NCBI GenBank assembly: GCA_003864495.1
Contig: ML133498.1
Coordinates: forward strand, 1,720,163 to 1,784,162
Reading direction: 5' to 3'
From: Nemopilema nomurai
Taxonomy: Eukaryota; Cnidaria; Scyphozoa; Rhizostomeae; Rhizostomatidae
DNA: 64,000 nt
This document shows, one piece after another, positions 1-12,500 of this stretch. The position numbers were made by a program, and so were the translations under genes. The notes under the pieces are model-generated. The model was not told where the DNA came from and searched no databases. It was given only the letters and a program-made list of their open reading frames with translations. Positions within the stretch are counted from its first letter, which is position 1. Each line of letters begins with the position of its first letter.

Positions 1-432
1 TAAGAGAGGATAAAATGCATGTTATTCAAAGCTTTTAATATCAATGTCTATCGAGACTTCAAATTGTTCCAACACTTTTTCAATTGTAGTAGAAAATTGA
101 AAAAGAAATATGTCAAAAATTCTATTTTGAAAGTGCAAAAATTGCGCCAATTTCATGGAAAGCGTCAAAGCATTTTTTGGGTGCCAACTGCTATTGCAAA
201 GCGTCAACTTTCTGAAACATGGCGCCCAAAACGCCAATATACCATCCCTAATTTTCATAACAAGCTGTAAGATTAAGATAAACTTTAGGAAAATTTCAAA
301 AGTAAATTTATCACTATTAATTTTGAGCCACGAGCAATTATCTTGGCTGAGCCGTCACGCATTTAGGCTACCAAACTAGCCCCTCTTCCTCTACGAACCG
401 CTCTAAAGCTGAATTCACACTGGACGCGTCGT
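1..432. other. Non-genic left edge
   Basis: I see no supported gene here. The sequence is AT-rich, and the short open frames lack splice context or recognisable domains. From about 160 on there are several GCGTC/GACGC words, like those inside the neighbouring foldback element, so this may be a decayed relative or its flank. Confidence 0.5.
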
Positions 433-1412
433 GGTGCGGCGCGTCATGACGCTGACCAAATATGGTGGGATTCATTTGACGCTATGCGCACGCATCGCGT
501 TTTTCCAGCCTAGCGTCAAGATGCGTCTTCAGAACAATAGAAAACTTCGGGAATTGAGTCATCATGCCATCCTTTCATAACCGGAACCTCAAAGCCCTAT
601 AGTTTTTAAACATCGCTTAAGTATGGGGACGTAGGTAGCACCTTAATGAACGGGTTTCTTCAAAAGGCACATTTCCCGAGGACACATTTTCCGACTTTCA
701 GAGGAAAGCTTGTTGTATGAAACTGTTGATGGAGTGAAAGGGAATTAATCGACGATACAAAACGCCAAAGAGCAACCAAAATAGTTGTTTCCTCATTTTT
801 TCAAGGAAATTTTAAGCTCTGGCTTTGTTTTGTGTTACAAGAACAACAAGGCTGTCTTTGTGATAGGCAGACATTGTGTTGTGAAGCGTCACTTGAGGAA
901 AAATGTGGACTGTTCACACACAAAGCGGCATACGGGGAGCGTCATTCGATTTTGATGCTTTCACAACACAATGTCTGCCTATCACAAAGACAGCCTTGTT
1001 GTTCTTGTAACAAAAAACAAAGCCAGAGCTTAAAATTTCCTTGAAAAAATGAGGAAACAACTATTTTGGTTGCTCTTTGGCGTTTTGTATCGTCGATTGA
1101 TTCCCTTTCACTCCATCAACAGTTTCATACAACAAGCTTTCCTCTGAAAGTCGGAAAATGTGTCCTCGGGAAATGTGCCTTTTGAAGAAACCCGTTCATT
1201 AAGGTGCTACCTACGTCCCCATACTTAAGCGATGTTTAAAAACTACAGGGCTTTGAGGTTCCGGTTATGAAAGGATGGCATGATGACTCAATTCCCAAAG
1301 TTTTCTATTGTTCTGAAGACGCATCTTGACGCTAGGCTGGAAAAACGCGATGCGTGCGCATAGCGTCAAATTAATCCCACCATATTTGGTCAGCGTCATG
1401 ACGTGCCGCACC
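433..1412. mobile_element. Foldback (long inverted-repeat) element, ~980 bp
   Basis: Two arms of about 453 bp (433-885 and 959-1412) are reverse complements of each other and differ at only a few positions. They flank a unique spacer of about 75 bp. The outer ends read GGTGCGGC...GCCGCACC, and the outer part of each arm is rich in GCGTC/GACGC words, as in subterminal repeats of some DNA transposons. The arms hold no coding capacity; the open frame crossing the spacer (832-1044) runs through the palindrome and is not a gene. I could not find a convincing target-site duplication. The near-identity of the arms implies recent formation or ongoing gene conversion. Confidence 0.85.
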
Positions 1413-4400
1413 GTGTTTATAAAGCATTTCACTTGTTCGAAAAGGAAAAATGATTTGAGGCAGGCGTCTTCTGCTTTTGAGCCAAACGCAACTCGGGCGC
1501 TCCTGGACTTCAGTTGCCCGTCCGTCGTTGGTACGGAAATTCTTATTGTGAACAAGCCACATTTTGTTTTAGCTGAGGCCTAAGTAAGAAAACATGCATC
1601 AGTTTATTCAGATGCAGTGTGACATTGCTCTCAAGTGAACCAATGACTAGCGAGTAAACAATGGGCCCAATATTTACTGGCCCAATGTTTCTCTTAATAT
1701 TGAGCTTAGGACTTGAAATGAACGCATCATTGGTCTGACTGACCGGGGGTTAGACCCTGACGAAGTTGGTTGAAAATTTGATCTAAAAAACATTGTGTGA
1801 TTAGCATTACTTTTGAAAACATTGTACGTTCTACAAGTCCAAACATTAGCCAAACCATTGATTGAATTTGAAGGAGAAGATGAAGGAGATAAAGTATAAA
1901 TAGTTCGATTGACAAAAAGAATGGACATATTCTGGTGTTTTGTTCTCCGAGCTCAACTGATACAAAGATTATATCGGTGTCGAAATGTCAGACTTTTCCA
2001 AGCCAGTGAGTGCTACAAGTTCTGAGGATTGCTGACGAACAGAGCATTAACCCTCTTCCAATTTTTTTCTAGAAAAGGCTCAAGCCCCTAAGTGTACGCC
2101 TATGGAAGTATTCGGAAGTATTACTTTTCAGCATCGAGAACAGGCAACTAGACACACCACACTGCAAAGGGGCTTTGCTCCCTTTTTGGCCAACCCAAGC
2201 AAATAAAACACACAAGGTCTACAAAAATCACCAGAAGAGTCTAAACACTTGCAAAGGCAAACAATCAATTGTATGCACTAGGGGGGCCGAAAATCAATTC
2301 TCGAATCGTATATTTGGAAACGGGCAACCGTCACACTGGGCTTTAAACCGGTATTACGTCTGAAAGTTAGATTAATTTCATCTAAAACTACCGAGCCATT
2401 TGGGGTACACGCCAATGATGCAGTATTTTCAATAAAGCCCACAGAATGCCGCACTGGAAGCATAAAAAATTATGTGATCGGTGCTGATGTTGGCCCAAAA
2501 CAAACAAGCACGATTCTGTCAATTTACTACATATCGACATCATAATACTCACCATCATCAGACTTTGGTGCCGCATGAACACTGCATCCTCCATGGCCAC
2601 CCATGATTTTACTTATGCAGTTTAAATTCATGACGAACCGGCTGGTATCAGCAAATGTTCACAGCCCTTGTGAAGGTCTGGGAGCAAGCCGCTGGACCAA
2701 GGCCACAAATAAATTGGTCACAGGGTTTTAACAAAACAACACAAACTTCATGCACAGGCAAACACATTGTTTTTTAAAAAAACATCGTCTAGCACGACAT
2801 GACTCAGCAGAAAACGTGATTATTACACGCAGCTAAAATGTTGCTATACTGATTTGTCGCAAACACTAGGTGGTTACCATTGGATCAACACGACTGCTCA
2901 CAATATTCAAAACATTTGCTGGGACAAATACCCCTCCATTAGAGCTGGCTGTACCATGAGCCTGACATCAAAGGGTGGGGTTTGGGGTCAAATAGGTTGC
3001 AAGGATTCAAGCCTTGTCCAACTATGCACCTCCATTCAAGTTCGCTGACCGCAAGAAAAATATTTCCAGCCAAGCAGTCGAAACTACGCTTAGCTAGTTA
3101 TGCACGCAATCACCCCTTCTGATGGACATCCAATCATAGTAGACTGAAATCATAACGGGTGCGATTTCAGCCATTTTCCAGGCTGAGGTTAATGATAGTT
3201 GCAACAAAACACCCATGATAGTTTTGTTTCTAAGACAATCAAAGGGTGCCCATCGATTCGGCGACAGCCATGCGAGGGCATGGAGCTGGGGTGCGGTGCA
3301 AGGAAGCCTCATAGGCAGACGAACAATAAAAACTCTGTTGTTTGGCATCAAGCACCTTTCCCGAATTCCCGAAGAGACCGTGATCTTGGTGAAATGGAGG
3401 TGCCGCACGTTTACGAAGCATCAGATCCCTGTTCAACATTACGAATATAAGAAAGAATCATTACAAAACAGCGAATTAAAGTCAAGGGTTACAAAAAGGC
3501 AAGTGCTGCAAGCAAAATACCTCTTCATTCGAAGACATGATGCTTCCCGACAATTCGATGGTTCAGGTTGTAGCAGTTCAGCCCGTCTCTCCTGCCGCTT
3601 GCTCGTCACCAAGCAGAGCGCATTAACCTAATAAGGAGTGGACCAATCAAACGCAACCACTCAGCATTGAACATAACATTTATTGTAAAATGCGTTGTAT
3701 GAAGATAGGATGTTTGATACGCTGATAAAGATGAGGGCGGACGTCATTTGGTTTTCTTGAGCAATCTGAAGGGGAATATTAAAGATTTCGTGCAACGAAG
3801 GTGGCCTGCTCGCATGATGTTCTACAAGTATATAAAAACCCCAAGTAGCCTCACCCTAGTAATAAAATAAATTTTTGATTTTTAACTAGTTAATGATTCT
3901 AAACAAAAAGTCATGGAAGCAATGACTTCTTTGTTCTATTCATCTTATATCTTTGATAGAGAAGTAACCACACTCGATCAATCTTCAACTTCGGCGAATC
4001 AAATCATTCAAGCCCGACTTTCTGGTTCTTTTGAAGCAGGTTTCTGAAATTTCAAATGCTTCCAAAGAAGACATTTCTCTCATTATTTGACACCACATTT
4101 TATTTTATATTTTGGTGTTTACTCTTAAAATCAATCTCTCAGTTAGTTTCTTGAAAAAAATCAGTTTCTTACTTTCGTATGCCCATGTTTGCGGGGTTTT
4201 ACTGTAAGCATACAAGAAATTTTTCGTAGTTTATTCGCATTCTTATTCATAAATGATATTGATGAATTTCATCGTCCTATGATCAAGGATAATTTTGTCA
4301 TGGTGAGGTTCCACTTTTATGATAGGATTTGGTGCAGTGATAAAGGAAAGGAGCTGGGGGCAGAGGGACAATGCCTTCCCCCGACTTTTTGTCGAATCAT

Positions 4401-4680
4401 GCCCCTGCAAGGCCAATAAGCGCCCCTTCAAATGAAAATTGAGGGTGGTCATGTGGCTCTTTTTTATCTGCCCCGCTCATTTTTGAGATGTTTCTCACTT
4501 GCCTGATTTGGTGAAATTCTGAGACATTTTGAATTTTGTAATCAGTCCGCCTGTGCCTCGTAATGAAACCGAAAGCAAAAGCTTGCAAGAAAGCGTTCAC
4601 TTTCAGCAGCATGAAATTGTTGATTTTTATTTCAGTTTGAAACGAGAGTCGGTAGTAAATTTTATTCATTGGAAATTTTA
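1413..4680. other. Intergenic region, mostly featureless
   Basis: There is no gene I can support. The longest open frame (3215-3631 on +) has no domain, no family resemblance and biased composition. Minus-strand pieces that look weakly exon-like occur at about 2533-2592, 3190-3240, 3350-3440 and 3523-3540: ATG or AG starts followed by GT donors. They do not join in a consistent reading phase, so I do not call a gene. The part nearest 4680 should hold the TTC9-like promoter and 5' UTR, but no specific element is recognisable. Confidence 0.4.
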
Positions 4681-6480
4681 ATGGCAGAGGCAGTAAAGCC
4701 TGCTGCAACAGTAGAGGAGAAGCTTAGGAGAGCTCTAGACCTGAAAAGTGAAGGAAACGAACATTTCAAAAGTAAAGATTACCAAGCTGCAATCAGAAAG
4801 TATCACAATGCGCTTCTCTATGTTAAAGGAGTAACAGACCGCGCGCAAACATATGAGTCATTAGGGGCAGCTCTTCCTCAAATACAGGTGGAACGAGCCC
4901 CTAGCGAGGAAAATAAGAAGAAGATACAAGAACTACAGTTTATTTGCTACAATAACTTGGCAGGCAGGACAATTTTTTGTATAATTCCATGGTAACTAGC
5001 TAGCTAAAAATGGAAGATGATGTAAATATGGTAATCATTCTTGCTGGGCATATTGGAAGTAAAATGAGTAGGTTGTGGTTTTGAGGGCAGTTTTGCACTC
5101 GAATGCGAGGAAAGTGAATTTTTAGAATAGGGGTTAAACAATCTTGATCTTAATGCAGAACTGTCCTTGAGTGCCAGGATTTCAAACCTCAGGATCAAAA
5201 TATCAATTGAATTAAAGTTAAAATGCAATTTTAGTAGGTGAATTTTTGCATTGTTCTCTGTAGTTTTTGACTTAATACCATTCTTAATTGTTTGTAAAAT
5301 TGTTTCTTATTTCTTTAGTTACTTTATCAATCTATTTTAATAGAATTGTGTATTTTATTCACTCAGCTTGTCTTCTAAAGAAGGAGAAATTTGACCGTGC
5401 CTTGGATTACACAAACAAGGTAACTATGAAGCTTTTAAACTACTGAAGCTGCATCTTGTTTACTTTTATAACCAAAGTGTAATTTAACTGTTTGTTTGCA
5501 CTAATTGTGATATGAAAACTGTACAAGCAACTGAAAAAGAACATCTTTTTAATTAAAATTGAACTTTGAAAATAAACTCATATAGGTCATGTATAATGAG
5601 ATTCCTTCCTCTATTTTGGGAGAAAATTCTTTTTTCCTGGAATTTGTACTTCTCTGTTGACTTCAGTTGAATTAGAACACTGAATTTTATCACATTTTCT
5701 TTACTACAGTTATTTAAAACTGATGTATACTTTACAAAAGATTCAGCCAACAGAGTTTTCATTTTTGTATTTATAATATGATTGCAATTAACTTGTTGGT
5801 TTTTACACAGAATGCCTACTGTTTACTTCTAACCAGATTAATTTTTTTATTAAAAGGCTCTTGAAATTGAACAGCAGAATACAAAGGCATTGTTCAGGAG
5901 AGGAACAGCCTATTACCACCTCAAGAACTTTGATGATGCAGAAAAAGATTTCACACATATCCTTAAGCTAAATCCAAAAGGTGCCTTTACCAACGATCCA
6001 TTTTGTTCTCAAAGCCAGATGAAACATTCATTATTCCTAACTTTGAATGCAGATGGTTGAAATACTTTAGCTTTAAACACAACTCTTTATGTTGTGGCCG
6101 TTTCTGGAAACATATAAACTTGGAGCAGGCACCTGCAAATTGCATGAGTCCATTTTGTTTTAGTTTTCCCAAGAGATGAAACCAAATAATCAGCCTATTT
6201 ATTGAGTTGGATAAACAGAATTTTGTATGCTTGTGAGTTTTTCTGAGAGCTCAGAATCCATAACAGAACATTCCCCATGAGACAACTTTTACTTTGATTC
6301 CTTGTATATTAATAACTATATTCTAAGAGCTTGCTTAGTATGTTATGTATGATTCAGTTGTTTAATTCAGTTGTTTCTTCCAATCTAGAGACATCTGTTC
6401 AGAAGTATTTAAAAGAAATAGAAATTCAAAAGCAAGCATCTTTGAAGAAGCAGAAGCAGATGTACAGCAAAATGTTCTAA
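4681..6480 (+). CDS. TTC9: TTC9-family tetratricopeptide repeat protein
   Basis: Four exons, 4681-4963, 5367-5419, 5857-5980 and 6389-6480, join in phase to give 183 residues. Exon 1 carries ALDLKSEGNEHFKSKDYQ and ends in CYNNLA; exon 2 continues with CLLKKEKFDRALDY; exon 3 is a TPR helix pair (ALFRRGTAYYHLKNFDDAEK); exon 4 is a basic helix ending KMYSKMF-like (QMYSKMF). Order, spacing and length match vertebrate TTC9/TTC9C (about 170-220 residues), which has a TPR fold like that of Hsp90 co-chaperones and immunophilins. I chose ATG 4681; the frame is open upstream only to a TTG. Intron 1 appears to use a GC donor. A possible AATAAA lies at 7203. The 3' end faces the kinesin gene (convergent). 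Paralogue assignment within TTC9A/B/C is open. Confidence 0.9.
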
Positions 6481-7093
6481 TGGATATCACAAAGAAAGTT
6501 GATTCATTCATTAACATAAAAGAGCATTATTTTTAAGCAAATAAGTTTAGATATTACAATCATGCATTTTGAGAAAACATCTTTTGACTAATTCGTCGCA
6601 TTTTGTAGCAGACAATTTTGCGCTTTTTCTCCCTTGAAATTGAGAGTCAATGAATATTGTTGCTTTGGAAATTGATCAATTTCATACCAAGAATGCTGTT
6701 GAAGAACATGTTGGTTGAGTTACCTATTATGCTGAGAAAATTAATTTAAAAAATTAGCTAAGCTGATGCCACATGCACTAGATTATAAATTTATTAAACA
6801 TATACTTTAAATTGAATGGCCCTGACACATCTCACTTTGTCACTTTGTCCCAACTTGTCAATGCTAAAGTTGGCTTCAATTGATTTACAAATATATATCT
6901 GGTGGCCAGGGGTGGCTGGGAGAGTTTTCGAACTGCTATTAGAGAAAGTCACGAGAGTCAAGGTTGTGGTCATCACAACAACAAATGGACACACCCTTTT
7001 GTGGATATGTCTCTGCAGGCCTTCGGCTTGCAGACAAAGACCATCAGCTTATTGTGAAAAGCATCCTGCCCGTAGCCGTAGCCTCGCTGTTTG

Positions 7094-8093
7094 TTGCTAT
7101 TAACGGCCCTCTTTTAATAGCAAAATCATATCGGCAAGCAATGAACGTTGAAAACTTGCATTTTAAGGACATAAATTTCTGATAATTACACATTGTGAAT
7201 TCAATAAACCAAAGCATCAAATAATTCTACTCGACCTAAGTGCAAAATTAAATTTGCAATGAATCTAGAGTGAAAGCTCGAGAATAAAACAAAAACTAAA
7301 TATAAAACTAAAATATAGAATATTCTAAAATTTTACTTAAGAAAGACCTCCCATCACCAAACAAGGCCAGCAAAAATAGGTATTTTTCTCTTCGTCTCCA
7401 CATATCCAAGAGAAAGCCTCATAAACAGCATCTGATGAACGGTTGTTTAGGGAAACTTTAGGGCACGGCCTCCCCTCGTTTTTTAAACGAAGTTGCTGTT
7501 GGTGTGTTAATTGTCATTGGGAAGAAAGAATTGTTAATATGTCGTTTAAACCCTAACGTACACTAGAAATGGCAACACGATTCTTTTTGTTGAAATGGCA
7601 ACACAATAATTGAAGAACGAACGGAGGTATCTTGCTATTAGTAGTTGCCCGGCTAATAGCAAGACCACATTTATTGGGTCTTCCACAACAGCATGATTGG
7701 CCGATTTACGTCACACAAGGAGGCATAAACAAAGGCGGTTGAGAAAATTGCTATTAGGATCTGTCAACCTAATAGCAATATTTTAGGGCTGGGGCAGTAG
7801 TATTCTCTAGCGGCCGTCAAATGAATGCGTCACAATAAGCGTCACGATAAGCGTAGGAGGGGGTCTTTTTCTCGTAAGGAAAAATTCAATTTGAAGGTTA
7901 CCGGCTTCCGCTCACTTCACCATGGCCATATCTGAGCAAAATTGCATGAAAATTGTTTGCTTTTTAAATAAACTGATTTTGCCGAGGGTTTTGCAGTGCT
8001 AGTTTCGTTTTCAAAAAATATTACCAGTGGATTATGAGAGCTTTTACTGAAAAAAACTGCTATTAGACTAATAACACCAATAGCGCTACCAGC
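7094..8093. repeat. Four hairpins sharing the word GCTATTA
   Basis: Inverted pairs occur at 7094-7103/7114-7123 (10 bp), 7631-7641/7653-7663 (11 bp) and 7747-7758/7768-7779 (12 bp, perfect). A weaker one lies at 8058-8063/8080-8085. All use the same arm word, TTGCTATTAG or close to it, with loops of 9-16 bases. They could be ends of nested small transposons or conserved stem-loops; the sequence alone does not decide. Confidence 0.55.
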
Positions 8094-8431
8094 CGCCCCT
8101 GCTGGTGGCAGTTGTAAAAAGTTAGATTTAAGGAACACCAGTGCCAAATCAAGTCCATTGATAGAAATTTATGCAAATAAGGTACAGCTTGAGTAGAGTA
8201 TAAGAAAATTGCAAAAATACTCTTATTCAAACAAGTGCTGCCACTTTAGAAGTGGATGCTTGAGCCTAGACTCTTCAGAAAATGATCATTCAACTTTTGT
8301 TTCATACCTAAATCAACCTCTACATCACATCGAATTTCACAGCTTCATACTGTTTTCTGATATGAACTACCACAATGTCCTCTACTTGTGTCTTAATTGT
8401 TAAAAAACATTAAACTAATTTGAAATTTCAG

Positions 8432-8623
8432 ATTTAACTACTAAAACTCCATTTCAGAAAAATTTGCTCTCGATGCGAGGCTCTTGTCTTGCCGAGGCTA
8501 ATCTGTCTAATTTGTTTTGGGGTAGTTTTAAGGGGCAATTCTATTTCCACAGAAGGGGTTTTAAGCCCGCGCAGCGGGGTTTTGGGGGCTATTTAACTAC
8601 TAAAACTCCATTTCAGAAAAATT
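8432..8623. mobile_element. 126-bp insertion bounded by a 33-bp direct repeat
   Basis: The 33 bases at 8432-8464 recur exactly at 8591-8623. Between them, 8465-8590 begins with a segment (CGAGGCTCTTGTCTTGCCGA) that is also present, with two or three changes, at 19554-19590. It ends in a GGGGTTTT-rich tract (8555-8588). A long exact duplication around a short insert fits a small retroposon or repair-templated insertion. The family is not recognised. Confidence 0.5.
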
Positions 8624-9540
8624 ATCACTTCTTATTAGGTTGTTAGTAGGGAGGGGGAACAAATGAGTTTGGAGTCATGAATCATTTGTAACCTTGGAGT
8701 CACGTTTTTTTTAAACAAATGATTCACAGACAACCTTTTTTTAATTTTCTTAATCAAATTTTGGCATGAATGACTTTATTATTTATCACGATGTCTGGTG
8801 ATGTTTTAAATCCATTAAAAAAAGCACAGGAGTGAAAGAAGTTCGATAAGTAGACACTGTTATCAATCAATTGGGGCTTTCAAAATTGAAGAAGGGACTT
8901 TATAAAGAAGGCTGTTAAAGAAAATTTACAGTATTATTCAAACGTGTTGGGCCAAAGGTCAGCAAAATTATCAATATCATGATGTGGTAATGAAGCAACT
9001 GTTTTCCAACTAAGACATCAGTAAAACTTTCCCTCAGAAAATTAAAGGTAGCATAATATATCGGCAGGTGCACTAGCCTTTTTAAATATCTTATTAAATA
9101 TCTTACTTGGCAATAATATCAGGAGAGAATACAGACAATATGAACTTGGCATGAATGGTTGAAGTCACTCTGTTCGCTCATTTTATTGAAACAAAAATAA
9201 ACCCTTCCATAAATAGGTTTCTTTACAATACAAAATTAATTAATGAATTGATAAAATTAACTAATGAATATTTAAATTTTACATAATTTTCATGAATGCA
9301 TCGATAAAATATAATTTACACTTTCACGTAGGCAAAATTTTTATTTTCTAATACTACTTCCGAATCTAGAAATTCATCAAGCTTATATTTAAAATATTCT
9401 GCTCATACCAAAAATTTTTCTAATTTACAACTTCATAAAATGTCAGTTAGCGTCGTCAACAGCATAGTTTATAGGTAATTAAATTTTGCTAATATTTTAT
9501 TGCTTTACCAGCTTTGTCTGAAATTCTAAAATTGTCAACA

Positions 9541-12500
9541 CTAGTTTAAAATAAGGTATGATCTCAAATAGGCGATGCTCAAGGGCAGCCTTTTGCACAA
9601 AAAATTCAGTAACGTACTAGGCAGCGACCCACCAAGGTTTACCTGGAGAAACGAATACAGGCAAAATGAAAAACAAAGGAAAACTTGCAATCGAACAATT
9701 TTCTTTAGGAACTTTTTATACCAATCGCATTTGTGGCCCATACAGGAAAAAGCCTCAAGTTGCTATTTCGAGTTCCAAGCCTAATGCGATCATTCGCATC
9801 AGATCATTGTCTGGGAATCATACTTGCGTGAAACATGCAGTAGCGACTGCCTAAAGTACTGCACTGTAATCTAAAATTTGTGATCTATGACCTGTGATGT
9901 GCGACCTGTGACCTGTTATATACTATCAAAATTAGTAAAAAGCACATTACCTTGACTATGTACCAAACCAAAGACCATTCGTTGTCGTCCTCATAGTAAG
10001 GTTCCACAGCCCAACCACTCGGAAGGAGCTTCACAAAATCAAGTAGAATAGATGAGGTTGGATAAAGTAAAGTTAGAATGGATTCGAAAACAGCAATAAA
10101 AAAACTACGTGCATCGAAAGAGTGGAAATGACAGAACAATAGTGTTTACCATTCAAATAATGACTGCAAGGATTCCACAGTGCTTTACGATGAATACTTT
10201 GGAAATGATCTTAGGCAATCATACTTCACAATTACCACCTGCAGATATTTGAAAACATGAACAAGGAACATTCGCCGGATTGTACACTAATCTACTGACC
10301 TTCATTCGAATGACGTTTGGATGCTCCGGGCAGTCGGGGTGCTCCACTGATTGTGATGCAGCAATCATCATGTCGCCCTACAGAGTTGAGGGGTGACAGA
10401 AATCAGGTCATGATAGTGACGGAAAACCCTTGCCCAAAGTTCGAACTAAAAGCGTTGTAGTTATAGCCAGTTCAAAGCATTACAATATAGACCCTACAGA
10501 GTTGAGGGGTGACAAAATCAGGTCAAGATAGTGACGGAAAACCCTTGCCCAAAGTTCGAACTAAAAGCGTTGTAGTTATAGCCAGTTCAAAGCATTACAA
10601 TATAGACCCTACAGAGTTGAGGGGTGACAGAAATCAGGTCATGATAGTGACGGAAAACCCTTGCCCAAAGTTCGAACTAAAAGCGTTGTAGTTATAGCCA
10701 GATCAAAGCATTACAATATAGACCCTACAGAGTTGAGAGGTGACAAAAATCAGGTCATGATAGTGACGGAAAACCCTTGCCCAAAGTTCGAACTAAAAGC
10801 GTTGTAGTTATAGCCAGATCAAAGCATTACAATATAGACCCTACAGAGTTAAGGGGTGACAAAAATCAGGTCATGACAGTGACGGAAAACCCTTGCCCAA
10901 AGTTCGAACTAAAAGCGTTGTAGTTATAGCCAGATCAAAAGCATTACAATATAGACCTACAGAGTTAAGGGGTGACAAAAATCAGGTCATGACAGTGACG
11001 GAAAACCTTGCCCAAAGTTCGAACTAAAAGCTTGTAGTTATAGCCAGATCAAAGCATTACAATATAGACCCTACAGAGTTAAAGGGTGACAAAAATCAGG
11101 TCATGACAGTGACGGAAAACCCTTGCCCAAAGTTCGAACTAAAAGCGTTGTAGTTATAGCCAGATCAAAGCATTACAATATAGACCCTACAGAGTTAAGG
11201 GGTGACAAAAATCAGGTCATGATAGTGACGGAAAACCCTTGCCCAAAGTTCGAACTAAAAGCGTTGTAGTTATAGCCAGATCAAAGCATTACAATATAGA
11301 CCCTATAGAGTTAAGGGGTGACAAAAATCAGGTCATGATAGTGACGGAAAACCCTTGCCCAAAGTTCGAACTAAAAGCGTTGTAGTTATAGCCAGATCAA
11401 AGCATTACAATATAGACCCTACAGAGTTGAGGGGTGACAAAAATCAGGTCATGATAGTGACGGAAAACCCTTGCCCAAAGTTTGAACTAAAAGCGTTGTA
11501 GTTATAGCCAGATCAAAGCATTACAATATAGACCCTACAGAGTTAAGGGGTGACAAAAATCAGGTCATGACAGTGACGGAAAACCCTTGCCCAAAGTTCG
11601 AACTAAAAACGTTGTAGTTATAGCCAGATCAAAGCATTACAATATAGACCCTACAGAGTTGAGGGGTGACAAAATCAGGTCATGATAGTGACGGAAAACC
11701 CTTGCTCAAAGTTCGAACTAAAAGCGTTGTAGTTATAGCCAGATCAAAGCATTACAATATAGACCCTCAGAGTTAAGGGGTGACAAAATCAGGTCAAGAT
11801 AGTGACGGAAAACCCTTGCCCAAAGTTCGAACTAAAAGCGTTGTAGTTATAGCCAGATCAAAGCATTACAATATAGACCCTACAGAGTTAAGGGGTGACA
11901 AAATCAGGTCAAGATAGTGACGGAAAACCCTTGCCCAAAGTTCGAACTAAAAGTTTTAGCTGCATTAATACATACTGGGTTACGAAAAGTTATTATCAAA
12001 ACGAGGCAAATGACTGCTTACTTGGTCTCGTTCCGAGTGAATCATGCAGGAATCCCGGCTATGCTTCAACACGCAGACCCTTCCTTCGTGACGCATATAG
12101 ACTAGGGAGAACGACTCGTGAGATTTAACATAGCAATCTTAGAATTTCACATTTCGTTGCCCTAAGCGGGGAAAAATTAAAAAATGAAAGGTACAACAAG
12201 ACAAAAACTTATATCAAAAGGTACTTGAGATTTTTAATATTTTTCATTACTGATCCTAAGAATCATCTGAAAAGGAAGATTGGGAACGAAAGGATGAGGA
12301 TAGCACTGAAGAGGTCGAGGAAAACTAGGGGATTCCCCTCAAACCAGACCAGTGCAAACTAGTTTGTCAAAAAACGATTGACATTCCCCAAAGTGGTTCA
12401 GTTATGGCTAATTCCCGGTTGAAGCAAGTGGGATTTGATAGCTTTTGAATAAGGCATGCGAGCCGGTCTCAAGAAAAGGCGACGATATTTCAGCCAACTT

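Larger units (their letters stand above)
6481..9540. other. Intergenic region between convergent genes
   Basis: The interval separates the ends of the TTC9-like gene (+) and the kinesin gene (-) and holds both 3' UTRs. AATAAA at 7203 (+) and TTTATT near 9182 and 9499 (minus-strand AATAAA) are candidate poly(A) signals. It contains four short hairpins built on TTGCTATTAG/CTAATAGCAA (7094-8090) and an insertion bounded by a 33-bp direct repeat (8432-8623). I see no gene. Confidence 0.5.

Noticed and set aside
832..1044. 70-codon frame in the foldback element
   Set aside because: It runs from one arm through the spacer into the other arm; its two ends are mirror images at the DNA level. Not a gene.
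3215..3631. Plus-strand frame of 138 codons
   Set aside because: No domain, no family resemblance, arginine/serine-biased text and no start context. Probably chance.
10376..11953. Regularly repeated array that could be taken for CRISPR
   Set aside because: Units of ~116 bp are contiguous with no distinct variable spacers, and the array lies in an intron of an animal kinesin gene. It is a minisatellite.
10509..12128. Open frames in the repeat array ([15 protein letters not shown]...)
   Set aside because: Each frame is produced by the tandem unit and closes in most copies. It is on the strand opposite the gene, with no independent support.
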